Part shown: one piece after another, positions 1 through 9,002 of the stretch | Layout: the number at the start of each line of letters is the position of its first letter | Position numbering within the stretch: the first letter of the stretch is position 1 | Source: Bacillus pseudomycoides | GTDB lineage: Bacteria > Bacillota > Bacilli > Bacillales > Bacillaceae_G | Direction: 5' to 3' | DNA length: 64,000 nt | Assembly: GCF_002551005.1 (NCBI RefSeq) | Contig: NZ_NVOY01000005.1 | Coordinates: forward strand, 10,016 to 74,015 | Notes under the pieces: generated by a model | The model's input: the letters and a program-made list of their open reading frames with translations, nothing else | Database searches by the model: none | What the model was told of the DNA's origin: nothing | Made by a program: the position numbers and the translations under genes

Positions 1-68
1 AAAAGCCCGATTGGTTCAACTAACCTCTTGGGAAGAAAACCGTTTCCCAAGAGGAAGTTTCACTTTAT
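1..68 (-). repeat. bcr1-like repeat, cut by the window edge
   Basis: Read on the minus strand, this begins ATAAAGTGAAACTTCC and continues through a perfect hairpin (CCTCTTGGGAA / TTCCCAAGAGG, plus-strand 25-55) into GGTTAGTTGAACCAATCGGGCT. The same beginning and GGTTAGTTGAACC core occur at 4351-4507. Its ATAAA end overlaps the stop codon of the malic enzyme gene. The hairpin may also end malic enzyme transcription. The bcr1 name rests on size, the ATAAA/TTTAT ends and the B. cereus group context. Confidence 0.7.
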
Positions 69-1276
69 TGTTCGATTGAATAGTTTGGCACTTTTTTAAT
101 TTGTGCTACACCTGATTCAATTGCTGCTTTTGCTACTGCAGCTGCTACACTTGGCACAACTCTTTTATCAAGTGGATTTGGAATCACATAATCTGCATTG
201 CGTTCTTCATCTGTAATGATATTAGCAATTCCATATGCAGCAGCTAATTTCATTTCCTCTGTAACATCTGTAGCACGTACATCTAATGCACCACGAAATA
301 TACCCGGGAATGCTAACACATTGTTCACTTGGTTCGGGTAATCAGAACGTCCTGTTCCAACAACAGCTGCCCCAGCCTCTAGTGCATCTTCTGGGAATAT
401 TTCTGGTACTGGATTCGCCATTGCAAATACAATCGGATTTTCATTCATTGTCTTCACGTGTTCTTTTGTTAATACGTTAGGAGCAGATACACCGATAAAA
501 ATGTCTGCGCCTTGAATCGCTTCTTTTAATGTTCCGCGTACATGTTCGCGATTTGTTACTTTCGCAATCTCGATTTGTGCAGAGTTCATCCATGACTCTT
601 CCTCGCACACGATCCCTTCTAAACTTACTAATGTCATATGCTGTGCGCCTGCTTTTAATAACAATTTACCAATCGCAATCCCTGCAGAACCAGCACCATT
701 AATGACAATCTTCACTTCATCCATTGTTTTATCTACTACTTTTAACGCGTTAAGAACTGCCGCTAAAACAACAATTGCTGTTCCGTGCTGATCATCATGA
801 AACACCGGAATATTTGTTTCTTCTTTTAAACGCTTTTCAATTTCAAAACAGCGCGGTGCTGCAATATCTTCTAAATTAATACCTGCAAATGTAGGTTCTA
901 AATTTTTAACGATGGTTACGATTTCATCTACATCAGTCGTTCCAAGACAAAGCGGGAATGCATCGACATTCGCAAACTTTTTAAATAAAATACTTTTCCC
1001 TTCCATAACAGGCATAGCTGCTTTTGGTCCAATATCACCTAAGCCAAGTACTGCCGTTCCATCTGAGACAACCGCAACCATATTACCGCGTGCTGTATAG
1101 TCATAAGCTGTTTCTTCATCCGCTGCAATCGCCTTACAAGACTCTGCTACGCCCGGTGTATATGTCAAACTCAAATCATCAGCTGAATTCACTTCTACTT
1201 TACTTGTAATTTCAATTTTCCCCATTAATTCTTTATGAAGTAATAATGAACGTTCTTTAATTTGACTTTCTAGCAT
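65..1276 (-). CDS. NAD(P)-dependent malic enzyme
   Basis: 403-residue cytosolic malic enzyme that oxidatively decarboxylates L-malate to pyruvate with reduction of NAD(P). Visible family features are the N-terminal malic domain with SLTYTPGVAE (residues 36-45), the catalytic-lysine region around K94, the metal and substrate segment FHDDQHG (159-165), and the nucleotide-binding GAGSAG (194-199). The short length fits the bacterial MaeB/YtsJ/MalS-type enzymes without a phosphotransacetylase extension. It starts at ATG after an AGGAGG site. It lies about 70 bp downstream of a 2-hydroxycarboxylate transporter on the same strand, so the pair probably forms a malate uptake and use operon, with an intercistronic stem-loop between them. 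Which paralogue (malS, maeA or ytsJ) cannot be settled from sequence alone, so no symbol is given. Confidence 0.93.
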   Translation of the reverse strand: MLESQIKERSLLLHKELMGKIEITSKVEVNSADDLSLTYTPGVAESCKAIAADEETAYDYTARGNMVAVVSDGTAVLGLGDIGPKAAMPVMEGKSILFKKFANVDAFPLCLGTTDVDEIVTIVKNLEPTFAGINLEDIAAPRCFEIEKRLKEETNIPVFHDDQHGTAIVVLAAVLNALKVVDKTMDEVKIVINGAGSAGIAIGKLLLKAGAQHMTLVSLEGIVCEEESWMNSAQIEIAKVTNREHVRGTLKEAIQGADIFIGVSAPNVLTKEHVKTMNENPIVFAMANPVPEIFPEDALEAGAAVVGTGRSDYPNQVNNVLAFPGIFRGALDVRATDVTEEMKLAAAYGIANIITDEERNADYVIPNPLDKRVVPSVAAAVAKAAIESGVAQIKKVPNYSIEQ

Positions 1277-1300
1277 AAAAATAATTTCCTCCTAATTTTA

Positions 1301-1332
1301 CAAGCTAGCTACGTCTTTACATAGCTAGCTTG
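1301..1332 (-). other. Intercistronic stem-loop between transporter and malic enzyme
   Basis: Perfect 11-bp inverted repeat (CAAGCTAGCTA / TAGCTAGCTTG) with a 10-nt loop. It lies between the transporter stop and the malic enzyme ribosome site. On the minus strand it is not followed by a U-run, so it looks more like an mRNA processing or stability element, or a weak attenuator, than a full terminator. Confidence 0.6.
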
Positions 1333-1344
1333 TTTGATGTTACA

Positions 1345-2691
1345 TTACGAAAACATTTTTAATAAAATTGATGCAGTTACAACCATTGCTGCTCCGCCTA
1401 AACGCGTTGAAATTTGTGCAAACGGCATTAATTCCATACGGTTTGAAGCTGATAAAATCGCAACGTCTCCTGTACCGCCTAATCCGCTATGGCATCCTGT
1501 TACAATCGCAGATTCAACTGGGTACATTTTCATAATTTTCCCGACAACGAAACCAGTCGCGATCATTGTTACTACTACTGATGCACACACCGCAACATAT
1601 CCAACTGAAAGAACAGCTGCTACATCTTTTAACGGAATGTACAGTAATCCTAAACCAACCATTAATGGCCACGTTAAGCTTGTTGAAATAAATTTGTATA
1701 AGTGATATGCACCTTGTTCCATTTTTGCTGGCATTAATTTAAAGTATTTCACAAGTGCTGCTGAAAAGATCATAATGATTGCCCCTGGAATACCAATAAA
1801 TTTAGAAGCCAATCCACCGAAAATAAAGAACGTACATGCAATTAATAAACCTGCTCCCATTAATGAGAAGTCAATTGGTTTTTCTGTATTTTGTTCTTTT
1901 AATAAATCATCTTGATTACCTGTTTTTACTAATACACCATTACCGCTAAGCTCTGGCTTTTTCTCACCTAATCGCTTCATGTATCCAGCGCCTACAATCG
2001 CAAACATATTTCCGATAACCGCTGCTGGAATAAGCTGAGATACAAATGCTGCTGATGATTGATTTAAAATCTCACTGTAAGCTAAGGAAAGTGGTAAAAT
2101 CCCTTCTCCAATACCACCACTTACAATTGGTACGATGATAAAGAAGAATGTTCGCTTCATTTCAAATCCGAATAATGATCCTACTAATAATCCAACTGCA
2201 ATAGAAGCGAGTGTTCCTACAACTAACGGAATAAACATGCGAATAAAGCCTTGTACTAACACTTTACGGCTCATTCCTAACACACTTCCGATTACTAAGC
2301 AAGAAATGTATAAATATAAGAAGTTCGATTTTTTCATTAACATATTCACAGCATTCATTGATGCTGGGTTCATCCAATTAAAGAACACAAGAAATGACGG
2401 AATAAATAAGGAAAGAATTGCTGGTCCACCAACGTTCTTTAAAATTGGAATTCTCATTCCGATATCGCCTAAGAAAATACCCATAATCATAATAACTGCA
2501 AATCCACCAATCATATCCGCTGGCAACTTATTATATACAGATGCTCCGTAAATAACCGCTGCTAGTACAAGATATAAAGGTAACGGTATAACACCAATTT
2601 TAATATTCATAATTTTCGAAACAAATGTGTCCTGCTTTGTTTCTACTTCACCTGCAGATGGCATCGTTTCCACTTGCTTTTGAATTCCCAT
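1345..2691 (-). CDS. 2-hydroxycarboxylate transporter family (malate/citrate : cation symporter)
   Basis: 448-residue integral membrane protein of the 2HCT family (CitS/MaeN/CimH group), which carries malate and/or citrate with Na+ or H+. The sequence shows a hydrophilic N-terminus of about 25 residues, then many hydrophobic helices. Glycine-rich family segments include SGGIGEGILPLS and, near the C-terminus, GCHSGLGGTGDVA, both typical of the paired re-entrant loops of this family. The ATG follows a GGGGGTG ribosome site. The malic enzyme gene lies directly downstream, which favours malate as a substrate. A cre-like site is upstream, so carbon catabolite control is likely. The substrate (malate only, or malate plus citrate) is an inference. 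Confidence 0.9.
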   Translation of the reverse strand: MGIQKQVETMPSAGEVETKQDTFVSKIMNIKIGVIPLPLYLVLAAVIYGASVYNKLPADMIGGFAVIMIMGIFLGDIGMRIPILKNVGGPAILSLFIPSFLVFFNWMNPASMNAVNMLMKKSNFLYLYISCLVIGSVLGMSRKVLVQGFIRMFIPLVVGTLASIAVGLLVGSLFGFEMKRTFFFIIVPIVSGGIGEGILPLSLAYSEILNQSSAAFVSQLIPAAVIGNMFAIVGAGYMKRLGEKKPELSGNGVLVKTGNQDDLLKEQNTEKPIDFSLMGAGLLIACTFFIFGGLASKFIGIPGAIIMIFSAALVKYFKLMPAKMEQGAYHLYKFISTSLTWPLMVGLGLLYIPLKDVAAVLSVGYVAVCASVVVTMIATGFVVGKIMKMYPVESAIVTGCHSGLGGTGDVAILSASNRMELMPFAQISTRLGGAAMVVTASILLKMFS

Positions 2692-2723
2692 AGAGGCACC
2701 CCCTTATGTTGTTGATTACAATA

Positions 2724-2737
2724 TTAAAACGCTTTCA
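2724..2737 (-). promoter_or_regulatory. cre-like CcpA site
   Basis: The minus strand reads TGAAAGCGTTTTAA, which matches the Bacillus catabolite-responsive element TGWAANCGNTNWCA at all but one position. It is about 33-46 bp upstream of the transporter start codon, a usual place for repression. Not tested. Confidence 0.55.
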
Positions 2738-2911
2738 ATAGTAATAATAGATTTTGTAAGTTTTGTAAGTGGTTTTGTAATTAAAGAAAGAGGTCAGACC
2801 AATTTTTTGATCTGACTTTTCTAATCATACATTTCTTCTGACTTATTTGATTTTGGACACTTTATGCAGTAACTACAAAAGGAATATAAAGAGTTGCATG
2901 AGTATGATCAC

Positions 2912-3046
2912 ATGAAAAAACGAAAAGGCGATTCGATTATGAATACAATTGATGCTTTTGCAAAGAGTGCGCCGTTGTTTGGAGTGTTAATTGCTATTCT
3001 TTGTATACCTTTTTATTTGATTAAGAAAGCAAAACGTGTGAAATAA
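2912..3046 (+). pseudogene. Small membrane protein or 3' remnant of a gene
   Basis: The ATG at 2912 opens 44 codons. The C-terminal half carries one hydrophobic helix (PLFGVLIAILCIPFYLI) followed by a KKAKRVK tail. Upstream the same frame stays open and protein-like (LQKEYKELHEYDH) until a TAA at 2870-2872, which is directly preceded by an in-frame ATG CAG. No good ribosome site precedes the ATG at 2912. This suggests the tail of a slightly longer gene broken by a stop, although a working short protein is possible. A strong hairpin terminator follows directly. Function not recognised. Confidence 0.4.
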
Positions 3047-3091
3047 AATAAGGGAATGCTGGGCAGAATAATCTATCAGCATTCCCTTATT
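3047..3091. terminator. Hairpin terminator
   Basis: Perfect 15-bp inverted repeat AATAAGGGAATGCTG / CAGCATTCCCTTATT with a 15-nt loop, just after the small gene at 2912-3046. A/T-rich arms on both sides allow bidirectional action. Confidence 0.7.
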
Positions 3092-3262
3092 TATATATAA
3101 ATTCATTTTAACTTTTCAACACATAAATTGCCGCTATAAAAAAAGTAATCCCCACTCGCTTTCTCCCTTTGGTTTAACCTTTGCACTTGGCAGGAAAAGG
3201 CCCTGACCGCATCTATGCATGGCCAGTTACTCTCGCCCACCTAAAAAGAAAGGGGTTTTTAT
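3090..3262 (-). repeat. Interspersed repeat, second bcr-type family (full copy)
   Basis: Read on the minus strand: AAATAAAAACCCC, then GGTGGGCGAGAG, CTGGCCATGCATAGATGCGGTCAGGGCC, CAAAGGGAGAAAGCGAGTG, ending near AAAATGAATTTATATA. The same order of blocks recurs at about 12985, 15228, 23335, 39825 and 54300. The copy ends about where the YxeA-like gene ends. The internal palindromes suggest a structured transcript or a small non-autonomous mobile element. Confidence 0.75.
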
Positions 3263-3660
3263 TTCACACCTAACTTTTCTTTCGCTTTCACAGGTATTTC
3301 CTTAGTCGTTATTTCTTTATACCTTTCAATTCCATTTGTTTTGTCAGGATATTCGCCACTTACATGCACACGCAGAAATGCCCCTATTCTTAAGTTTTTC
3401 GTTGCAAAAAATTTAACCGTTTCTTCATTTCCCTTTTTATCATACGCTTTCATTGTATACCAATATAATGTCTGCTTTTCTCCATCTTTATCTGGCACAG
3501 ATTCTTCTTTTCCATTCTCTGTGATTTGAACGTAATATTCTTTTGCTATCCAGTGTTTTATATCTATTGCATCATTTTTTTCAGCAACAGCTAGCACTAC
3601 CATTGAAGATATGGAAAATAATAGCATAAATAAAGTAATACCTAGTACATGTTTCTTCAA
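3259..3660 (-). CDS. YxeA-like (DUF1093) exported protein
   Basis: A 133-residue secreted or membrane-anchored protein. The likely start is TTG at 3660, because AGAGGTG lies 6-7 nt before it. An ATG 24 nt further upstream lacks a ribosome site. The start gives MKKHVLGIT followed by a hydrophobic stretch, a typical signal peptide or anchor. The mature part contains YYVQITENGKE, YWYTMKAYD and the conserved-looking FFATKNLRIGAFLRVHV, as expected for the YxeA family, which has a small OB-like fold and no known reaction. The C-terminus is lysine-rich. It stands alone between a repeat and the divergent GrpB gene. Confidence 0.75.
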   Translation of the reverse strand: MKKHVLGITLFMLLFSISSMVVLAVAEKNDAIDIKHWIAKEYYVQITENGKEESVPDKDGEKQTLYWYTMKAYDKKGNEETVKFFATKNLRIGAFLRVHVSGEYPDKTNGIERYKEITTKEIPVKAKEKLGVK

Positions 3661-3841
3661 GAAAATCACACCTCTTCTGTCCATTTACTATGTCTGTTTG
3701 TATCATAAGAGTTTTATATATGATTTGTTATCGATTTACGTGACAGCAACATTACATTTTTGTAATGTTTTCCTTTTCTCATCGCGCATATTTTTTGTGA
3801 TAAGATAAAGGTAAATTAAGGAAACGAAAGTGAGGAGGCAT

Positions 3842-4354
3842 ATGGAAAAACCAATTGTTATTGAAGAATATAAACCAAATTGGACATTACAATTTACAGA
3901 AGAACAAAAAATTATTAAGAATATTATGGGCGATGCCGCGATTACTATTGAACACATCGGAAGTACATCTGTTGAAGGATTAAGCGCAAAACCGATCCTT
4001 GATATGATGGTTGGCGTTCGTACTCTTAACGACATAGATACGTTCATTGAACCATTAAAAACAATCGGATATGAACATGTATTTCATGAGGAGTTTCCAA
4101 ATAGAAGATTCTTTCGAAAAGGATTATGGAGAGCAGGAACGCATCATTTACATATTTATCAATATGATAGTGAGGAATGGAATAATAACCTTTTATTTCG
4201 AGACTATCTGAGAAATCATCCCAATGCGCGCCTCCAATATGAGCAATTAAAAAAGGAATTAGCGAATAAACATCGCTTTGATCGAGTTGCATACACAAAT
4301 GCGAAAGCGCCGTTTATCCTAGATATTATAAAAAAAGCGAAAAAGGAGAGATAA
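3842..4354 (+). CDS. GrpB family protein (UPF0157)
   Basis: 170-residue soluble protein of the GrpB/UPF0157 family, a nucleotidyltransferase-like fold of unknown substrate. The family signature is clear: PIVIEEYKPNW at the N-terminus, then IEHIGSTSVEGLSAKPILDMMVG, followed by RRFFRKG and THHLHIYQ. The GSTSV segment and the downstream acidic residues resemble the nucleotidyltransferase GS...D motif. The start was set at ATG 3842 because GAGGAGG lies just upstream; a GTG 12 nt earlier lies inside that site. The stop codon TAA lies within the first bases of a bcr1-like element. Confidence 0.88.
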   Translation: MEKPIVIEEYKPNWTLQFTEEQKIIKNIMGDAAITIEHIGSTSVEGLSAKPILDMMVGVRTLNDIDTFIEPLKTIGYEHVFHEEFPNRRFFRKGLWRAGTHHLHIYQYDSEEWNNNLLFRDYLRNHPNARLQYEQLKKELANKHRFDRVAYTNAKAPFILDIIKKAKKER

Positions 4355-4507
4355 AGTGAAACTTCCATCAGTGGGAGTTTTCTTCATCCCCTACTGATGG
4401 TTAGTTGAACCAATCGGGCTCTTACGGGTAGTTTATCTCCCACCTACCTTCTTTGCTTTCGCCGAATTTTAAGGTGGGAGTATTACTGCCCGTTAATGCG
4501 GGATAAA
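4351..4507 (+). repeat. bcr1-like repeat, full length
   Basis: 157-bp element bounded by ATAAA on both sides (4351-4355 and 4503-4507). This fits the reported bcr1 size of about 155 bp and its TTTAT/ATAAA target duplication. Inside are a hairpin CCATCAGTGGGAG / CCCCTACTGATGG, the block GGTTAGTTGAACCAATCGGGCT, and a long inverted repeat CTCCCACCT / AGGTGGGAG. The left ATAAA contains the GrpB stop codon. Related copies or fragments lie at 1-68, 20915-20970, 23612-23703, 26414-26432 and 55407-55465. Confidence 0.8.
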
Positions 4508-4543
4508 AGACTCCCTATGTTCTCTACTATCAATGCAAGCTCA

Positions 4544-5527
4544 TTAAAACTCCAAAATCCGAACTGTCTTCTGCGTTGCATTTAATTCCACGGTTCCACC
4601 AATAGGCATTGTGACAATTGGATGTGTATGACAGCAATCAAAATCGGCTAAGACTGGGATAACAGTGTCTCCAATCACTTCGAGCAAAATATCAGATGGT
4701 GTTACCCCTGTGCCTTGATCGTCAAATTGTTCATGCTTTCCTAAGATGATGCCGCCTACCTTTTCAAATACACCATTTATTTTTAAGAAACTAAAATGTT
4801 TTTCAACGATCGCTGCTGTTTTTTTACAGTCTTCAATCATTAAAATATCTCCTTTTTGAATAACAGGCATATAAGGACTTCCCCATATACTTAGTATCGT
4901 CATTAAATTTCCAGCTATTAACCGACCCGTTGCTATACCTTCTTTGACGCAAACCCATTCATTCGGATAACTTGCTTTCGGACGATTTTGTGTCTGCCAA
5001 TTTAATTGCTCATCTGTCCAAGCAGAATATACAGGATACTCATATGGAAGTGCTGCATTTTTTATTAACACGTCTTCAAATGATGAAAATGTATCATTTA
5101 CATATGGAGGAAATTCTCCTAATGATGAAATGAGAGACGGACCATAAAATGTTGTCACACCCGTTTTCGCATAAATACCTAATAAAATGGCAGTGACATC
5201 AGAATACCCAACGAAAATTTTCGGATGTTTTTTTATTTCGGCGTAGTCTAAATAAGGAAGTAACGAATTCGAATTGCTTCCACCAACAGACGACATCATA
5301 CACTTAATTTCTCGATTCCGAATGAATTCGTTCAACTCTTGAGCACGATCTTTTATACTTCCAGATCGATAACCATCACACTTTCCAGTAAGACTTCCTT
5401 CAATGATAATAAATCCTTTACTTTCCATAAATTCTTTCGAACGCTCGAATCTAGTAGGTGATGTATATGTACCTGGCAATGATGGTGAAAAAACTCCTAT
5501 TTTATCTCCTTTGTTTAACTGAAACAC
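4544..5527 (-). CDS. S66 family LD-carboxypeptidase, MccF-like
   Basis: 327-residue serine peptidase of family S66 (LD-carboxypeptidase A / microcin C immunity MccF group). Relatives cut murein tetrapeptides or detoxify aminoacyl-nucleotide antibiotics. The N-terminal domain starts with KGDKIGVFSPS and carries the nucleophile region SSVGGSNSNSLL. The C-terminal domain has DILMIEDC, with the expected catalytic glutamate, and CHTHPIVTMPIGG, with the catalytic histidine. The insert before the C-terminal domain is longer than in plain LdcA, which favours the MccF branch. It starts at GTG 5527 with AGGAG nine bases upstream. It is a single-gene unit with its 3' end near the bcr1-like repeat. Confidence 0.87.
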   Translation of the reverse strand: MFQLNKGDKIGVFSPSLPGTYTSPTRFERSKEFMESKGFIIIEGSLTGKCDGYRSGSIKDRAQELNEFIRNREIKCMMSSVGGSNSNSLLPYLDYAEIKKHPKIFVGYSDVTAILLGIYAKTGVTTFYGPSLISSLGEFPPYVNDTFSSFEDVLIKNAALPYEYPVYSAWTDEQLNWQTQNRPKASYPNEWVCVKEGIATGRLIAGNLMTILSIWGSPYMPVIQKGDILMIEDCKKTAAIVEKHFSFLKINGVFEKVGGIILGKHEQFDDQGTGVTPSDILLEVIGDTVIPVLADFDCCHTHPIVTMPIGGTVELNATQKTVRILEF

Positions 5528-5663
5528 TTCTTTTCACTCCTATATAAACATATATGATATTTACTTACTATAACCTAACTTCCTAGATACATTAAATTAA
5601 TAGAAGTGTTCTTAGATTAATTTTAAAAAATGTCGAATTTTAAAGAAAATTGTCTATTTTTCG

Positions 5664-5692
5664 TTGATTTATTTTATTTTTAATGTTAAACT
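5664..5692 (+). promoter_or_regulatory. Putative sigma-A promoter of a small RNA
   Basis: TTGATT (5664-5669), a 17-bp spacer and TAAACT (5687-5692) match the vegetative consensus at the key positions. The predicted start is near 5699-5701, exactly at the beginning of the closing stem of the RNA described at 5700-5862. Confidence 0.55.
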
Positions 5693-5699
5693 CTTAATT

Positions 5700-5862
5700 A
5701 ATAAAGAAAGAGTAGCGAAAAACCCTTAAGCTTATAAGTTTTCTGAAAATTAAGTTTTTAAAACCTTTTAACTTTCATTGACATTCTTGTGCTGCTCCCG
5801 CTCTTTCTTTATCCTTGCAAGAAGTCGTCACAAAGCTAAGACTTTGGGGCGGCTTTTTTTAT
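5700..5862 (+). ncRNA. Putative structured small RNA of unknown class
   Basis: No convincing reading frame is present between the LD-carboxypeptidase (divergent) and the collagen-like gene. Instead there is a promoter-like pair ending at 5692 and a perfect 12-bp closing stem ATAAAGAAAGAG (5701-5712) / CTCTTTCTTTAT (5801-5812). An A/U-rich interior and a C-rich loop segment GTGCTGCTCCCG follow, and then a strong intrinsic terminator at 5822-5860. That is the layout of an independent transcript of about 160 nt. I do not recognise it as SRP RNA, 6S, tmRNA, RNase P or a common riboswitch. The unpaired CUGCUCCCG could pair with ribosome sites of target mRNAs, but that is inference. Confidence 0.5.
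5822..5860 (+). terminator. Intrinsic terminator of the putative small RNA
   Basis: The 14-bp stem AAGTCGTCACAAAG / CTTTGGGGCGGCTT (with G-U pairs and one mismatch) encloses a short loop and runs into TTTTTTT. The strong U-run gives a direction on the plus strand. Confidence 0.75.
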
Positions 5863-6010
5863 TTTATTAAAAGAAATTACTATGAAAACAGATACCCTCA
5901 AATATTCACTGAAAATAGTACTGCACCGTTTATTTATCACAATTAAAAACTCCCTCAAAATATGACCAACGTACAGTCAAATACCATATTTGTCCATATA
6001 CATGTAATAA

Positions 6011-7414
<1,404 letters not shown>

Positions 7415-7419
7415 AAAAG

Positions 7420-7438
7420 GGGCTCTTTAAAAGAGCCC
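7420..7438. terminator. Bidirectional terminator between convergent spore genes
   Basis: GGGCTCTTTAAAAGAGCCC hairpin with A-run on the left and T-run on the right. It serves both the collagen-like gene (plus) and the DUF4183 gene (minus). Confidence 0.85.
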
Positions 7439-7450
7439 TCTTTTTACTGA

Positions 7451-7735
7451 CTAGTTCACAACAAATTCAACGCTAACAACAACTCCAGCATCTAAAGTAT
7501 TTCCATCTGGAATTGTAATCGCTGTAGTAGTAACGCTTGAGTTTACCGCAGGTTGCAACTGTCCAGCCACGTATAAATTGTAATACGCAAATGATGCAGG
7601 AAATGCTGTTGCAGCAGCTCCAGTGTCATCATTACAAGCAGTTGCTAAAATATTAAACGTTGCTCCAGTTCCCGTTCCGGCACCGATTGTTGAATTATAT
7701 CTTCTCGCAGCTAAAAAGGGTTTAATAATAGGCAT
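7451..7735 (-). CDS. DUF4183-like small protein, probable spore-surface component
   Basis: 94 residues with no signal peptide, rich in alanine, threonine and glycine. The C-terminal half (YYNLYVAGQLQPAVNSS, ITIPDGNTLDAGVVVSVEF) has the same layout as the C-terminal domain of the collagen-like protein next door ([13 protein letters not shown], then [10 protein letters not shown]). This supports a shared DUF4183-type beta fold. It starts at ATG 7735 after GAAAGGAGTGA. It is convergent with the collagen-like gene and shares its terminator, and the two may assemble on the same spore layer. The upstream minus-strand sequence ACATAGTATGTA resembles a mother-cell (sigma-K) -10 box, but only loosely. 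Confidence 0.72.
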   Translation of the reverse strand: MPIIKPFLAARRYNSTIGAGTGTGATFNILATACNDDTGAAATAFPASFAYYNLYVAGQLQPAVNSSVTTTAITIPDGNTLDAGVVVSVEFVVN

Positions 7736-7861
7736 TCCATTTCACTCCTTTCGTTTTCAAGGGTAGTAGGCTTATCCCACTCTACATACTATGTAAATTT
7801 TTTATTTTAGAAACGGCAAATTACTTACTTTTAGGGATCTATTCCTTTACCAAAGATAAAA

Positions 7862-7885
7862 AACCCGCGCATTATTGCGCAGGTT
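7862..7885 (-). terminator. Terminator of trmB
   Basis: On the minus strand AACCTGCGCA, a 4-nt loop and TGCGCGGGTT are followed by TTTTTATC. The stem overlaps the end of the trmB coding region. Confidence 0.75.
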
Positions 7886-8525
7886 CTGTACGATATTTTC
7901 CTTCAACGCGGTAAATACGATTTCCCTTGCTTGAGAATTTTTCTTCGTATTCCGTCATAATGTTTCCTTCGAAGTCACTTTTGTGAAGATCTAAGCTAAT
8001 ATAAGGCAGCAACATGCCATATTCCGCCATACTTGTAAGAGAGTATTCAAACAAGGATTGGTTATCTGTTTTGAAGTGAATTTCTCCGCCTTTTACAAGT
8101 ACTGTTTCATAGTTGCGTAAAAATGTTTTATACGTTAAACGACGCTTTTCATGGCGATTCTTTGGCCATGGATCAGAGAAGTTTAAATACACGCGATCAA
8201 TTTCATTCTCCGCAAAAAATACTGTTAAATCTTCTGCATCTTTATTAATTAGTTTTAAGTTCGGCAGTGGTTCTTCAATTAATTTATCAAGTGCATCTAC
8301 AATGACGCTTGTGAATTTTTCAATTCCAATATAGTTTACGTTTGGATTTGCTTTTGCCATTTCATACATGAAGCGGCCGCGGCCTGTTCCAACTTCAATG
8401 TGAATTGGATTGTCATTTCCAAATAACTCGCTCCATTTTCCGTTATGCTCTTCTGGATTTCCAATTACAAACTGTGAATATTCTTTCGTTCGGTCCATTG
8501 CATATGGTTTATGTCTTAAACGCAT
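7872..8525 (-). CDS. trmB: tRNA (guanine-N7-)-methyltransferase
   Basis: 217-residue SAM-dependent enzyme that makes m7G46 in tRNA. The start was placed at ATG 8525 ([11 protein letters not shown]), which gives the usual Bacillus TrmB length; an upstream extension of about 44 residues is not TrmB-like. Visible motifs are the SAM-binding [11 protein letters not shown], then NYIGIEKF, the catalytic segment [13 protein letters not shown], and the C-terminal YRVEGKYR. It is divergent from ytzH, which matches the trmB/ytzH/ytmP neighbourhood in other Bacillus genomes. Confidence 0.96.
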   Translation of the reverse strand: MRLRHKPYAMDRTKEYSQFVIGNPEEHNGKWSELFGNDNPIHIEVGTGRGRFMYEMAKANPNVNYIGIEKFTSVIVDALDKLIEEPLPNLKLINKDAEDLTVFFAENEIDRVYLNFSDPWPKNRHEKRRLTYKTFLRNYETVLVKGGEIHFKTDNQSLFEYSLTSMAEYGMLLPYISLDLHKSDFEGNIMTEYEEKFSSKGNRIYRVEGKYRTEPAQ

Positions 8526-8722
8526 AGTTCTCTCCCTCTCTGCACTCCAAGATGTGTGTATCATATAAAAAACCAAGTACGTACGAGCACTCGGTCCGTT
8601 TCTTTCAAGTATAAAATTTACTATTTTGACGGAAACTACAAAGTGTATGAAATACAATTTCCATCAGCGGTTCGTTACGCTCGTTTCATTGTTACGATAA
8701 CAACTGAAAAGGATGTGTCAAA

Positions 8723-9001
8723 ATGCCACTTAATCATGAACATCAAATGGCAATCTTAAAAGACATCTTAGTCAATCATCAAAGTGATTGCTGTGGAACG
8801 GTTTCTGAATGTGAACAATTAGAACGTCTCATTCAATCATTACTCGTAAATGACAATGTGAGTAATGATGTTAAATCGATGTTAAACGATGTATATTACT
8901 ATAGTCAATCGGGTAAATATTCTCCTGATTTAGATAACCATATTTCTGGTCATCAAGAACAACTGTCACAATGGATTACAGGAATGGATAGTTTTTCTTA
9001 A
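8723..9001 (+). CDS. ytzH: YtzH-like protein
   Basis: 92-residue soluble, helical protein of unknown function. Identification rests on the start MPLNHEHQMAILKDIL, the small Cys pair SDCCGTVSECEQLERLIQ, and its position between trmB and ytmP, where ytzH lies in Bacillus subtilis. An AAAAGGATG-type ribosome site precedes the ATG at 8723. It is convergent with ytmP with only 1 bp between stop codons. No catalytic motif is visible. Confidence 0.8.
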   Translation: MPLNHEHQMAILKDILVNHQSDCCGTVSECEQLERLIQSLLVNDNVSNDVKSMLNDVYYYSQSGKYSPDLDNHISGHQEQLSQWITGMDSFS

Positions 9002-9002
9002 C

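Noticed and set aside
4044-4298. Minus-strand frame within the GrpB gene
   Set aside because: It lies wholly inside a well-supported GrpB coding region, has no ribosome site and shows no family pattern.
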